DNA from: Lentilactobacillus raoultii
Lineage (GTDB): Bacteria > Bacillota > Bacilli > Lactobacillales > Lactobacillaceae
Reading direction: 5' to 3'
NCBI RefSeq assembly: GCF_900411375.1
Contig: NZ_LS422986.1
Location: 186,001 to 250,000, forward strand
DNA: 64,000 nt
Position numbers and translations under genes: made by a program. The notes under the pieces are model-generated. The model was given only the letters and a program-made list of their open reading frames with translations, was not told the origin of the DNA and did not search any database. Positions 1-9,056 of the stretch are shown here, piece by piece; position 1 is the stretch's first letter, and each line of letters opens with the position of its first letter.

Positions 1-1
1 T

Positions 2-61
2 ATTATTTTTCTGATAATTGCGTCGGTTTATCTTAATAAGCAGATTGGAAAAATGGATTAG
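2..61 (+). CDS. C-terminal end of a membrane protein (partial)
   Basis: The first 60 bases hold an open frame that enters from the left edge and stops at TAG 59-61. It reads as a hydrophobic stretch (IIFLIIASVYL) followed by a short charged tail (NKQIGKMD). This is the look of a last transmembrane helix with a cytoplasmic end. The family cannot be named from 19 residues. A bidirectional terminator follows about 70 bases later, which agrees with this being the end of a transcription unit. Confidence 0.5.
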   Translation: MIFLIIASVYLNKQIGKMD

Positions 62-132
62 AAAATTTATCTCAAGTTACCTAAGGGGGAAGAGTGCCCC
101 TGCTCTTAATTAAGAGCAATGTAGAAATATAT

Positions 133-187
133 AAAAGCCAACGGGTTCAAACCAGTCTTTTAAACTGATTTGAGTCCGTTGGCTTTT
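133..187. terminator. Bidirectional rho-independent terminator
   Basis: AAAAGCCAACGG pairs with CCGTTGGCTTTT. A second, imperfect inner stem (GTTCAAA with TTTGAGT) extends the hairpin. An A run on the left and a T run on the right suit both strands. It separates the plus-strand gene at the left edge from gapN on the minus strand. Confidence 0.75.
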
Positions 188-226
188 AGAAGTACGTTTT
201 GTTTTGCGTGTTTTTGTTCATTAGGA

Positions 227-1678
227 TCATTTAAGATTCATCACGGTTAATTTCTCACGAGACATTGACAACAGACTGTTGTGAACACCCTGAGTGCCCA
301 TTCCAGAAGACTTCACGCCTAGGAATGGGAAGTTATCAGGTCCCCGTTCCGGTCGGCCGTTGACCTGGACGGTGCCAACTTCAATAGCCCCCGCAATTTC
401 CAGTGCTTTATCGATATCTTGAGTAAAGACACTGGCCTGCAGTCCAAAATTAGACTTATTGGCAAGTTGAATCGCCTGGTTGACTGAATGGACTCGAATA
501 ATTGGTAGAACCGGACCAAATGGTTCTACCCAAGCAATATCCATGTCTTCGGTGACGTGATCCAACAGCGTTGGTGCCAATAGGTTTTCCTTACGCTGAT
601 TACCAGTTACTAGGGTGGCACCCTTATCCATTGCATCATCAATCAATCCTTGGACGAAATCGGCTGATTTGTTATCGATCAATGGAACAATCATGCGATT
701 ATTTTTTGGTGATCCAACGGAGAGGGCATCAACTGCTTTTTGTAATTTAGCAACCAATTGATCGGCAACCTGATCATCAACTAAAACCCGTTTAACGGCT
801 GTGCATCGTTGACCAGAATAAGAAAAGGCCCCACTGATGATGTTTTTAACCGTTAAATCAAGATCGGCATCTTGGCAAACAATTGCTGGATCCTTACCGC
901 CTAATTCCAAGACCAGTGGAATCATAATCGATTTTTGAGAAAGGTGTTTACCGGTTCGGGTACTGCCCGTAAAACTAATCATGTTAATGCCGGGATGTTC
1001 AGTTAAGTAGTCACCAATTTCTGAACCTCGACCGGTGATCAGACTTAAAATGCCGGATGGAATGCCGGTGCGATCCAAGGCTTGAATCATTTTAATCCCA
1101 CTAATCGATCCTTGAGTTGCTGGTTTGAAGATCACACCATTTCCAGCCATGAGTGCCGGTGCGATTTTTGAAGCGGCTAAATTAACTGGATAGTTGAATG
1201 GTGAAATGGCAAGCACGACACCGAGCGGGACTCGTTCAATAATGCCGAGTTTTTCTTTTGAGCCGCCGGGAAAACCATCCCCACGGACGCTTTCACCATG
1301 CATGTGCAAAGCTTCTTGAACGGTGTATCGAATTAAATCGATTGTCCGGACGACCTCTTTTTCAGCATCGGCGTAATTTTTGCCAACCTCGGTCATAATC
1401 GAAGTTGCGAGACTTTCCTTATCTTTTGCCAGCTCCTGTGCCCATTGATTTAGGTATTGACCACGTTCGCCTAAAGATAGTGTTGCCCATTCATGCTGGG
1501 CATTTTTGGCGGCTTGGATACTTTGATCAACCTCTGATTGAGTAACAGCTTGAACATGGCCGATAACGTCACGTTGCCAAGGCGAGTGAATCGCAATAGT
1601 TTCATGCGATTCACTTGGCTGCCATTGACCGGCCAGATAGGCTGGATAAGTGGTAACATCATTTTCTACATGATCCAT
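227..1678 (-). CDS. gapN: NADP-dependent non-phosphorylating glyceraldehyde-3-phosphate dehydrogenase
   Basis: This 483-residue protein belongs to the aldehyde dehydrogenase superfamily and matches GapN. GapN oxidises glyceraldehyde-3-phosphate directly to 3-phosphoglycerate and makes NADPH in the cytosol. Visible marks are the cofactor-loop region SPFNYPVN near residue 160, FTGSTRTGK near 235, the general-base motif ELGGKD near 260, and the catalytic-cysteine motif SGQRCTAVKR near 290. The last motif is typical of GapN. The C-terminal part has the family pattern EPFGPVLP. Length fits the family (about 475). The ATG follows GAAGGGAG at good spacing. It stands alone, with a terminator downstream. 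A succinate-semialdehyde dehydrogenase is the main alternative, but the SGQRCTAVKR context favours GapN. Confidence 0.85.
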   Translation of the reverse strand: MDHVENDVTTYPAYLAGQWQPSESHETIAIHSPWQRDVIGHVQAVTQSEVDQSIQAAKNAQHEWATLSLGERGQYLNQWAQELAKDKESLATSIMTEVGKNYADAEKEVVRTIDLIRYTVQEALHMHGESVRGDGFPGGSKEKLGIIERVPLGVVLAISPFNYPVNLAASKIAPALMAGNGVIFKPATQGSISGIKMIQALDRTGIPSGILSLITGRGSEIGDYLTEHPGINMISFTGSTRTGKHLSQKSIMIPLVLELGGKDPAIVCQDADLDLTVKNIISGAFSYSGQRCTAVKRVLVDDQVADQLVAKLQKAVDALSVGSPKNNRMIVPLIDNKSADFVQGLIDDAMDKGATLVTGNQRKENLLAPTLLDHVTEDMDIAWVEPFGPVLPIIRVHSVNQAIQLANKSNFGLQASVFTQDIDKALEIAGAIEVGTVQVNGRPERGPDNFPFLGVKSSGMGTQGVHNSLLSMSREKLTVMNLK

Positions 1679-2179
1679 GTACCAAACTCCCTTCTAAAAA
1701 ATCATTTTCTTAAGCAGAATGAAAATAATATGAATTTATTATTGAACATTTTACAACTTATTTTCGATAAAAGCTACTTTATTTTCAGAAAGATTTAAAA
1801 AATAATTAGTTGAATTTACAGAGAAACGCATCTAACTAACTATTGTAATTTTGAAATTTCCTTATAGATGAAGGGTAGACACGATTACTATCATTATGAA
1901 ATCGGAAAAAGGCCTTCCATAATTTTAAGATAGTAAAAGTTTATTTTATGTAATCAGATATCTATTTTTTGAGATTAGTTTTCATACTAAATAAATAACT
2001 GAAAATGTTGAAAAAGCTGTTAATTAAAATATTGTTTTTTGTAAAAAGTGTTTAAGGTGGCTAATATACTGGTGTTTATACTCTTTTAGATATTGTAAAC
2101 GGGGTTGAAATCAATTATTTTCTAACTTATAATAAGCGTATTTTCACAAACTGATTATTTTATATTGGAGGTTTGTTTA
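1679..2179. other. AT-rich intergenic region between divergent gapN and the symporter
   Basis: About 500 bases without a convincing gene. The right end holds the symporter promoter (2105-2133) and its ribosome binding site. The left end carries the gapN ribosome binding site. I see no tRNA, T-box or riboswitch core in the AT-rich middle. Short open frames here have no ribosome binding sites. Confidence 0.6.
2105..2133 (+). promoter_or_regulatory. Sigma-A promoter of the GPH symporter, with a cre-like half site
   Basis: TTGAAA (2105-2110), a 17-base spacer and TATAAT (2128-2133) make a near-consensus promoter. Just upstream, TTGTAAACGGGG overlaps the -35 box. It matches the left half of a CcpA cre site well (TGTAANCG) but the right half poorly. 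Catabolite control is therefore plausible, not shown. Confidence 0.65.
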
Positions 2180-3559
2180 TTGGAATTAAATGAAGAGGAA
2201 AACGAGGCGGTTGCTAAGCTACCGGTTTTTGAAAAGATAAGTTATGCGTTTACTGATATGGCAGGAAATTTACTATACGTCAGTATGTCCAGTTACATTC
2301 TTTATTTCTATACAGACGTTTTTAATATTCCGGTTTCAGGGGCTGGTGTGATTATTCTGCTGGCCAGTATTGTTGATGCAGTTAGTGCCATTTTATGGGG
2401 GTCTATCGTAGATCATACGCACACGAGGTGGGGACAAAGTCGACCCTACTTTTTATGGTTAGCAATTCCCTTCGCTGTTTGTACGTTACTGGCATTTTCA
2501 GCGCCCAATCTGCAAGGGACTGCTAAGTTAATATATGCCGGTTTGACATATATTTTGGCGGCTGGCGTGGTTTATACCGGGATTCAAACAACGATTACTG
2601 CCATTTTGCCAAATTTGACATTGGATGCCAAGGAACGAATTGGTGCCAATTCCTATCGAATGGTGGGCAGCTTGGTCGGATCATTTTTAACCAGTACTTT
2701 TACGCTACCGCTAGTTGCATTCTTTGGGAATGGCAATAACAAGCTTGGTTTTACAATTACCATTTCGATTTTTGGGGTCATCACGGTTCTGTTACTGTTA
2801 ACGGCCTTTAAGAACCTGCGGGAACGGGTACCGGTTAGTAAGAAATCGGTTTCCTTCAAACACAGTTTAAAGGCGACCGTTGGCAATGTGCCATGGTATT
2901 TGTTAGTTAGTGCCTTTGCGATTTTTTGGATTGCTCAGGCTGATCGAAATAGTTTTTCAACTTATTATGCGAAATATAATCTGGGAAATGCCCAACTAGC
3001 TTCGGTTTTTAATGGCTTACAGGTGCTGGGAGTTATTTCAAGTATCTCAATTCCGTTTGTTGTTAAGATCACCAACAAGACCGCAACCATGTTGATCGGT
3101 TTAGCAATTGGTGCTGCTGGTCAAGCCCTGATGGCAGTTGTTAGCAGTAACTTTGTGATGGTTATTATTGCCTGGTCCATTGGTGTCATTGGTTCTTCGT
3201 TTGCCATGTCAATGCCGTTCGCAATGCTTGCGGATACAGTTGATTTTGGCGAATGGAAGAGTGGTTATCGAGCCCCAGGCTTTCTAACGGCAGTCGGTAG
3301 TGCGTTCTGTATTCAGTTAGGATCAGGTTTTGGCAGTTTTATTCCATCTAAAATCTTGTCAGCTTCAGGATTTGTTGCTCATCATACTCAGACGGCGCAA
3401 GCTTCTGCAGCCATTAGTTTCTCGTTTATTTGGCTGCCGGTTATTATCTATGCCATCGTGGCCGCGATTATGATTTTCTATTTTAAATACGAACGAATGG
3501 AATCTCAAATCAAGTCGGATTTATTAGCTCGTGCGGAAAAACGGGAAGTTGACAACTAA
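2180..3559 (+). CDS. GPH-family sugar:cation symporter
   Basis: A 459-residue membrane protein with about twelve hydrophobic segments. It resembles the glycoside-pentoside-hexuronide:cation symporters (MelB, XylP, GutA type). Family marks include the N-terminal region YAFTDMAGNLLY, the loop DHTHTRWGQSRPY after the second helix, and FAMLADTVDFGEWKSG in the second half. There is no C-terminal IIA-like domain such as LacS carries, so transport is probably not controlled by HPr phosphorylation. I chose TTG 2180 because GGAGG at 2167-2171 sits 8 bases before it; a frame start at 2165 would lie inside that site. It stands alone, so the substrate cannot be inferred from neighbours. Confidence 0.8.
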   Translation: MELNEEENEAVAKLPVFEKISYAFTDMAGNLLYVSMSSYILYFYTDVFNIPVSGAGVIILLASIVDAVSAILWGSIVDHTHTRWGQSRPYFLWLAIPFAVCTLLAFSAPNLQGTAKLIYAGLTYILAAGVVYTGIQTTITAILPNLTLDAKERIGANSYRMVGSLVGSFLTSTFTLPLVAFFGNGNNKLGFTITISIFGVITVLLLLTAFKNLRERVPVSKKSVSFKHSLKATVGNVPWYLLVSAFAIFWIAQADRNSFSTYYAKYNLGNAQLASVFNGLQVLGVISSISIPFVVKITNKTATMLIGLAIGAAGQALMAVVSSNFVMVIIAWSIGVIGSSFAMSMPFAMLADTVDFGEWKSGYRAPGFLTAVGSAFCIQLGSGFGSFIPSKILSASGFVAHHTQTAQASAAISFSFIWLPVIIYAIVAAIMIFYFKYERMESQIKSDLLARAEKREVDN

Positions 3560-3599
3560 AAATTTAAGGTGACATTCAAAGTCACTTAAGGATCACTAA

Positions 3600-3657
3600 A
3601 ATAAGCTGAGTCGAGTTCGAGACCTGATGTTGGTCTTGAACCTGACTCAGCTTATTT
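3600..3657. terminator. Bidirectional terminator between the symporter and the phoP-like gene
   Basis: AATAAGCTGAGTC pairs with GACTCAGCTTATT around a 30-base region that also pairs (TTCGAGACC with GGTCTTGAA). The long hairpin lies between convergent genes, and its right edge touches the stop codon of the minus-strand regulator. Confidence 0.8.
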
Positions 3658-4390
3658 ATGATTTAGCCTGGCTTGTATTGGTAGCTCTGTTTTCAACTTT
3701 AAAAAGATAGCCAAAGCCGCGAATGGTTTTAAGCATTTGGGGGTTTTTAGGCTGTTTTTCAATTTTTTTTCGCAGATTACTGATATGGGTATCGATAATT
3801 CTTAAAGTCGCGCCACTGGTATTTCCCCAAACGGCTGAGGCAATTTGGGTTCGGCTTAAAACCGTGTTGGCATGACTGATAAAGAATAATAGTAATTTAT
3901 ATTCAATTGGGCTTAAACTCAGGCGATCATGACCGTTCTTGACTTGAAATTTATCCAAATCAATTTTTAAATGACCAGCGGTAAGATTGCTGTTGGCTTG
4001 CCCCTGCTTAGTAATTTGCAGACGGTCTTTATTTTGATAGACCCATACTTTTTGAACAATTCTGGCAGCAATTTCTTCGATTGGTGATTTTTGAATATAG
4101 TCGTCTAAATGATAGTTCAAAAAGTAGCGACAAATTGTTTCAACGGGCTCGGCGGTTTGATCCAGTAATAGAATCGGTCCGGCAACCTGGCTTCTCATGA
4201 TTTGAATTTCCGAAGGGTTTTTAGGCAGTGCAATGCTGTTTAAATCCCAGACGACACCGGAAATTTGCTGTAGGAGATGTTCGAGTGGTTCAAAAGAGAC
4301 GCGCATTTTAATGCTAAAGGAATTTAACATTTTTTTGAGCTGATTGGCTAGTTGTAAATCTTGACTGATGAGTAGAATTTCCAATGGCAT
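3656..4390 (-). CDS. OmpR/PhoB-family response regulator, orphan PhoP-like
   Basis: 244 residues: an N-terminal receiver-like domain (1-115) and a C-terminal winged helix (about 140-235) with LSPIEYKLL, RTQIASAVWG and DTHISNLRKKIE, then the wing TIRGFGYLF. The phospho-acceptor Asp is probably D49 (VVWDLNS) and the conserved Lys is K101. The usual N-terminal acidic pair is reduced to one Asp (SQD). No histidine kinase is adjacent. The gene diverges from pstS, with a four-unit PHO-box array between them. This makes it the likely PhoP-type activator of the phosphate genes, but that role is inferred from position. It could also bind its own regulatory region. Confidence 0.8.
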   Translation of the reverse strand: MPLEILLISQDLQLANQLKKMLNSFSIKMRVSFEPLEHLLQQISGVVWDLNSIALPKNPSEIQIMRSQVAGPILLLDQTAEPVETICRYFLNYHLDDYIQKSPIEEIAARIVQKVWVYQNKDRLQITKQGQANSNLTAGHLKIDLDKFQVKNGHDRLSLSPIEYKLLLFFISHANTVLSRTQIASAVWGNTSGATLRIIDTHISNLRKKIEKQPKNPQMLKTIRGFGYLFKVENRATNTSQAKS

Positions 4391-4463
4391 CTATTCTTCC
4401 TCCATTTTAGATAAATTGATTACATCTTAAGTTATGCCATACTTTTAACTAAAATCGGTGATA

Positions 4464-4517
4464 TTTACGATACTTTTACATAATCGAAACTCGATATTTA
4501 CATGACGTTGATATATT
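4464..4517 (+). promoter_or_regulatory. PHO-box array and promoter of the pst operon
   Basis: TTTACG (4464), TTTACA (4475), a degenerate GAAACT (4486) and TTTACA (4497) are spaced exactly 11 bases apart. TATATT at 4512-4517 serves as the -10 box. The fourth unit overlaps the position expected for a -35 box, and no good -35 is present. This is the layout of a PhoP-activated promoter as known from Bacillus (TT(A/C/T)A(C/T)A repeats with 5-base gaps). It lies between the phoP-like gene and pstS. Confidence 0.8.
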
Positions 4518-4575
4518 AAGGCTGTACTTAAATGAGTACCAAAAAATGGGTTTCAATTTAGGAGGAAATCATATC

Positions 4576-5469
4576 ATGAAAAAAAGATCCTTTTTTTCAG
4601 CAATCGTTGCGTTATCTGCTATGGGGGTTCTACTTGCCGGATGTGGTTCAAATAGCGCCGACTCATCAAAGAAGTCATCTTCTAGTTCCAATGTTAAAAT
4701 TACGGCCGTTGGCTCAACCGCACTTCAGCCATTGGTTGAGCAGGCTGCCAGCGACTACCAAAAAGATAACAGTAAAGTAAACATTTCTGTTCAAGGTGGT
4801 GGTTCCGGTACCGGACTGAGTCAAGTCCAAGAAGGCGCGGTCACAATTGGAAATTCTGATATTTTTGCAGAACAACAATCAGGAATTAAAGCTAACAAAT
4901 TAGTTGACCATAAGGTGGCAGTCGTTGGAATGACACCAGTCGTTAACAAGAACGTTGGCGTTAAGAATCTTACGATGGCTCAGTTAAAAGGGATTTTCAC
5001 TGGGAAATATAAGAACTGGAAACAAGTTGGCGGTAAAAATGAAAAGATCAATGTCGTGAACCGGGTTGCCGGAAGTGGTACTCGAGCAACATTTGAAGGG
5101 GCAGTCTTGGAAGGTGCTAAAGCCATCAAGACTCAGGAGCAGGATTCAAACGGAACGGTTCAAAAGATTGTTTCAAGTACACCTGGGACCATCAGTTACC
5201 TAGCCTTCTCCTATGTTAATAACAAAATTGAAGCGCCATCCGTTAACAACGTTAAACCAACGGATCAAAACGTTGAAACTAATAAATGGAAGATTTGGTC
5301 ATATGAGCACATGTACACTAAGGGCCAACCTAACGCTGCAACAAAGAAATTCTTAAACTATATGAATTCCAGCAAGGTTCAGGATGGCTTAGTTCAAAAA
5401 CTTGGTTACATCAGTATTCATGACATGAAAGTTCAAAAGAATGCCAGCGGTGCAGTGACAAACAAATAA
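4576..5469 (+). CDS. pstS: Phosphate ABC transporter substrate-binding lipoprotein
   Basis: 297 residues. A signal peptide (KKRSFFSAIVAL) ends in the lipobox LLAGC, so the mature protein is lipid-anchored on the outer face of the membrane. After a serine-rich linker comes the PstS fold: TAVGSTALQPL near residue 50, QGGGSGTGLSQV near 80, and RVAGSGTRATFEG near 175. The last two are the phosphate-binding loops of the family. It captures inorganic phosphate and hands it to PstC/PstA. ATG 4576 follows TTAGGAGG; an upstream in-frame ATG at 4546 lacks a site. It is the first gene of pstS-C-A-B-B-phoU behind a PHO-box promoter. Confidence 0.93.
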   Translation: MKKRSFFSAIVALSAMGVLLAGCGSNSADSSKKSSSSSNVKITAVGSTALQPLVEQAASDYQKDNSKVNISVQGGGSGTGLSQVQEGAVTIGNSDIFAEQQSGIKANKLVDHKVAVVGMTPVVNKNVGVKNLTMAQLKGIFTGKYKNWKQVGGKNEKINVVNRVAGSGTRATFEGAVLEGAKAIKTQEQDSNGTVQKIVSSTPGTISYLAFSYVNNKIEAPSVNNVKPTDQNVETNKWKIWSYEHMYTKGQPNAATKKFLNYMNSSKVQDGLVQKLGYISIHDMKVQKNASGAVTNK

Positions 5470-5506
5470 CAGTGTTTAAAATCACCTAAGTAGCGTGGCT
5501 ATGGTG

Positions 5507-5541
5507 GAGGCTGGAGGCAAGTTTGTGTTGTCTCCAGCCTC
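5507..5541 (+). terminator. Intercistronic hairpin between pstS and pstC
   Basis: GAGGCTGGAG pairs with CTCCAGCCTC around a 15-base loop. No T run follows, so it is more likely an mRNA-stabilising or partial-attenuation hairpin than a full terminator. Such hairpins let a binding-protein message accumulate above the permease message. Confidence 0.55.
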
Positions 5542-5596
5542 TCGCCGCTTTAAAGAGGTTATGACTGAACAGCTTTAAATTAGGAGGTATCAATGT

Positions 5597-6559
5597 ATGG
5601 AAGGGATTAAATCAGAAACTGACGATAAACTGAAATTGGATGGGATCAAAAAAGAACTGCAGCATCCTTCCAAGGCGACCCATCAAGATTATTTTGGTAA
5701 AACGATCAGCTACGTTTGTATCACATTTGTTGGGTTGCTGGTCTTGTCAATTTTGTATTTTATTACAACACGCGGCCTGGCAACTTTTACTGAGAATCAC
5801 GTGAGTCTATGGGCATTCTTGTCTGGTAAAAATTGGAATCCAGGGATGCTTGATTCTCATGGGCAGCCTGAAGTCGGGGCACTGCCGATGATTGTAACGT
5901 CCTTTTGTGTAACGGTATTGGCAGCACTGGTTGCCACACCATTTGCCCTTGGGGTTGCCTTATTCATGACAGAAATTTCGCCAAGACGCGGGACTAAATT
6001 TTTGCAGCCGGTGATTGAATTATTGGTCGGCATTCCATCAGTTGTTTATGGATTTATCGGCTTATCAGTTATTGTGCCATTAATTCGTCACACATTTGGT
6101 GGAACCGGATTTGGGATTCTTGCCGGAACAACGGTCCTGTTCGTCATGGTATTGCCAACGATCACGTCACTGTCGATTGATAGTATTCGGTCAGTACCAA
6201 TGTACTATCGTTCCGCCTCATTGGCGCTGGGAGCTACCAGATGGCAAACCATTTATAAAGTGGTGTTACGAGCAGCAACTCCCGGGATCTTAACGGCGAT
6301 TATTTTTGGGATGGCCCGGGCATTTGGTGAAGCACTGGCTGTTCAAATGGTGATTGGTAATGCCACTTTGATGCCGCACGGTCTTTTAACCCCATCATCG
6401 ACTTTGACCAGTCAATTGACAACCGGCATTGGGAATACCACTATGGGGACACTTCCCAACAATGCGTTGTGGTCATTAGCACTGATTTTACTATTAATGT
6501 CGTTAGTCTTTAATGTTCTGGTTCGATTTATTGGAAAGCGAGGTAGCTTAAAGAAATGA
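5597..6559 (+). CDS. pstC: Phosphate ABC transporter permease PstC
   Basis: 320 residues with a cytoplasmic N-terminus, a first helix near residues 50-70, a larger outer loop and further helices. It contains the ABC permease EAA-type loop (SASLALGATRWQTIYKVVL, about residues 205-225) that contacts PstB. PstC and PstA form the membrane channel for phosphate. The ATG at 5597 lies 10 bases after GGAGG; an overlapping ATG at 5593 leads to an early stop. The 3' end overlaps pstA by 4 bases (ATGA), which suggests translational coupling. Confidence 0.92.
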   Translation: MEGIKSETDDKLKLDGIKKELQHPSKATHQDYFGKTISYVCITFVGLLVLSILYFITTRGLATFTENHVSLWAFLSGKNWNPGMLDSHGQPEVGALPMIVTSFCVTVLAALVATPFALGVALFMTEISPRRGTKFLQPVIELLVGIPSVVYGFIGLSVIVPLIRHTFGGTGFGILAGTTVLFVMVLPTITSLSIDSIRSVPMYYRSASLALGATRWQTIYKVVLRAATPGILTAIIFGMARAFGEALAVQMVIGNATLMPHGLLTPSSTLTSQLTTGIGNTTMGTLPNNALWSLALILLLMSLVFNVLVRFIGKRGSLKK

Positions 6560-7442
6560 ACTCAAAAACTGTAAACAACGTTGCCACCAGCGTTATCTAT
6601 CTGCTTGTGGCGGCGGTTGTCGGGATTCTGGTTTTCTTACTCGGGTACATTTTGATAACTGGGGTGCCACACGTTTCAATACACTTCTTGACATCCGCTG
6701 CCCAATCCTTTAGGGCCGGGGGCGGTATTCGCGATCAACTATTTAATTCACTCTATTTACTGGTACTGACACTGATTATTTCGTTTCCAATTGCATTGGG
6801 ATCAGGAATTTATTTATCTGAGTACGCACCAAACAACTGGTTTACCAGTCTGATCAGGACAGCCATCGAAGTACTGAGCTCACTGCCATCGGTTGTCGTT
6901 GGTTTGTTTGGTTACCTATTATTTGTTATCCGTTTCAATTTAGGATTTTCAATTTTAGCAGGTGCGATTGCGTTAACATTCTTTAATTTACCGTTACTCA
7001 CAAGAAGTATCGAAGAGTCTTTGGAAGACGTGCCAGATTTGCAGCGGGAAGCCGGTCTCTCACTTGGCCTCTCCCGCTGGAAAACGATTACCGGAATTGT
7101 CTTTCCGGCGGCACTACCGGGAATTTTAACCGGTATTATCCTAAGTGCCGGTCGAGTTTTTGGTGAAGCCGCTGCCTTAATTTACACGGCTGGTCAAAGT
7201 GCGCCAACTGTGAGTTACTCAAACTGGAATCCTTTCAGTGCCGCCAGCTTTTTGAATCCAATGCGACCAGCTGAAACGTTGGCTGTTCACATTTGGAAAG
7301 TCAATACAGAAGGTGTAACACAGATGCATTGCAAATTTCCAGTGGTGCTTCAGCCGTTTTAATTGTCGTGATTTTACTATTTAATTTGTTGGCACGGTAT
7401 TTGGGGAACTGGGTCTTTAAGAAAATGACGGCTGCTAAGTAG
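6556..7442 (+). pseudogene. pstA: Phosphate ABC transporter permease PstA, frameshifted near the 3' end
   Basis: The reading frame from ATG 6556 codes for a normal PstA up to LAVHIWKVNTEGVT, including the EAA loop EAGLSLGLSRWKTITGIV. It then runs out of frame after about 7320 and stops at 7362. The +1-related frame continues as a sensible PstA end (PDALQISSGASAVLIVV, then LLFNLLARYLGNW) to TAG 7440-7442. One missing C in GTAACA(C)CAGATG explains the break. The conceptual protein would be about 295 residues. As sequenced, the last transmembrane helix is lost and replaced by a short unrelated tail. The rest of the operon is intact, so a sequencing error is a real possibility. If real, phosphate import by this system should be impaired. 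Confidence 0.85.
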
Positions 7443-7451
7443 GAGGAAATT

Positions 7452-8246
7452 ATGCAAACTTATTCTTTTGATAAAACTCATATTGTTAATATTCCAACCG
7501 AAAAGGCGCTGACAACCGAGAACTTGCAGGTGTTTTATGGGGATAATCACGCCATGCATGATGCCAGCCTTCAATTTCCAAGGTATCGGATTACGGCACT
7601 GATTGGTGCTTCAGGATCCGGAAAATCAACTTACCTGCGATGTTTAAACAGAATGAACGATACGATCGCGACCGTTAAAGGTAAAATCATGTACCGAGGA
7701 ACGGATATTAACAGTAAAAAAATTAACGTTTATGAAGTTCGGAAACACATTAGTATGGTTTTTCAACGCCCAAATCCGTTTGCCAAATCAATTCGTGAAA
7801 ATATCACCTTTGCGTTAAGACGAAACGGTATCAAAGATAAACGAGAATTGGCTTACCGAGTTGAAAACAGTTTGAAGTCGGCAGCACTTTGGGATGAAGT
7901 CAAAGACGACCTTGATAAAAGCGCACTGGCTTTATCCGGTGGGCAGCAACAGCGGCTTTGTATCGCTCGCTGTGTGGCAATGAAACCGGACATTTTACTC
8001 TTAGATGAACCCGCCAGTGCACTTGACCCGATTTCAACTGCTAAAATTGAAGAAACTCTAAAAGAATTGCGAAAAAGTTACACCATCATCATCGTGACAC
8101 ACAACATGCAACAAGCATCACGGATTGCTGACTACACGGCTTTCTTTCATATGGGTCATGTTTTGGAATATGATAAAACAGAAAAAATTTTTACTAATCC
8201 ACAGATAAAAGCAACCGAAGATTATATTTCTGGAAACTTTGGCTAA
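7452..8246 (+). CDS. pstB: Phosphate ABC transporter ATP-binding protein, first copy
   Basis: 264 residues with Walker [10 protein letters not shown], the Q-loop context MVFQRPNPF, the ABC signature LSGGQQQR, Walker B ILLLDEP and the switch His in [18 protein letters not shown] after Walker A is a hallmark of PstB. It powers phosphate uptake at the inner face of PstC/PstA. The N-terminus has an extra 25 residues before the ABC core. GGAGG lies 5 bases before the ATG and directly after the restored pstA stop. Two pstB genes in a row are common in lactobacilli; the specific role of each copy is unknown. Confidence 0.92.
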   Translation: MQTYSFDKTHIVNIPTEKALTTENLQVFYGDNHAMHDASLQFPRYRITALIGASGSGKSTYLRCLNRMNDTIATVKGKIMYRGTDINSKKINVYEVRKHISMVFQRPNPFAKSIRENITFALRRNGIKDKRELAYRVENSLKSAALWDEVKDDLDKSALALSGGQQQRLCIARCVAMKPDILLLDEPASALDPISTAKIEETLKELRKSYTIIIVTHNMQQASRIADYTAFFHMGHVLEYDKTEKIFTNPQIKATEDYISGNFG

Positions 8247-8259
8247 AGGGGGCCGACCA

Positions 8260-9042
8260 ATGGAAAAATCAGTAACGAAGCCAGTAACTAAACAAATTAT
8301 TACTTCAGAAGATGTGCATTTGTATTATGGGTCGTATGAGGCCCTCCATGGGATCAATCTTGATTTTGCGGAGCATGAAATTACAGCGTTAATCGGGCCA
8401 TCCGGATGTGGGAAGTCGACTTACCTACGATGCTTAAACCGGATGAATGATTTAATTCCGGACGTGACAATCACCGGCTCTATCCAATTGGAAGGAAAAG
8501 ACATTTATGCACCCAAGGTTGACGTGGTTGAGTTGAGAAAACGCGTTGGCATGGTATTTCAACAACCTAATCCCTTTCCATTTAGTGTTTATGAAAATGT
8601 GGCTTACGGCTTAAGGCTGGCCGGTGTGCGGGATAAAAGCCTTCTGGATGAACGGGTTGAAACCAGTCTAAAACAGGCCGCCATTTGGGATGAGGTTAAA
8701 GATCATTTATACGATAATGCCTTGTCGTTTTCTGGTGGTCAACAACAGCGAATTTGCGTTGCCCGGGTATTGGCAGTTCAACCAGAAGTGATTTTGCTAG
8801 ATGAACCCACTAGCGCGTTAGATCCGATTTCCAGTGCCAAAATTGAAGATACGTTACTAAACATTCACGATAAATATACCGTCATTATTGTGACTCATAA
8901 TATGCAGCAGGCATCTCGGATTTCCGATCGCACCGCCTTCTTATTGAACGGTGATTTAGTTGAGTATAATCAAACAGAAAAATTATTTATGAATCCAGAT
9001 AAAGAAGAGACGAGTGATTACCTGAATGGTAAATTTGGATAG
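8260..9042 (+). CDS. pstB: Phosphate ABC transporter ATP-binding protein, second copy
   Basis: 260 residues, the more conventional of the two PstB copies: Walker [28 protein letters not shown], signature FSGGQQQR, Walker [13 protein letters not shown], and [16 protein letters not shown] chose ATG 8260, preceded by AAAGGGGG. An in-frame TTG at 8239 overlaps the end of the first copy but has no proper site. The copies differ clearly in sequence, so this is an old duplication rather than a recent one. Confidence 0.92.
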   Translation: MEKSVTKPVTKQIITSEDVHLYYGSYEALHGINLDFAEHEITALIGPSGCGKSTYLRCLNRMNDLIPDVTITGSIQLEGKDIYAPKVDVVELRKRVGMVFQQPNPFPFSVYENVAYGLRLAGVRDKSLLDERVETSLKQAAIWDEVKDHLYDNALSFSGGQQQRICVARVLAVQPEVILLDEPTSALDPISSAKIEDTLLNIHDKYTVIIVTHNMQQASRISDRTAFLLNGDLVEYNQTEKLFMNPDKEETSDYLNGKFG

Positions 9043-9056
9043 GGGAGTGATCGAGA

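Noticed and set aside
1679-2179. Possible small genes in the long AT-rich gap
   Set aside because: Short frames lack ribosome binding sites and start contexts; composition explains them.
7452-9042. Two pstB genes as a sign of recent duplication or assembly error
   Set aside because: The copies differ widely in sequence and have separate ribosome binding sites; double pstB is usual in lactobacilli.
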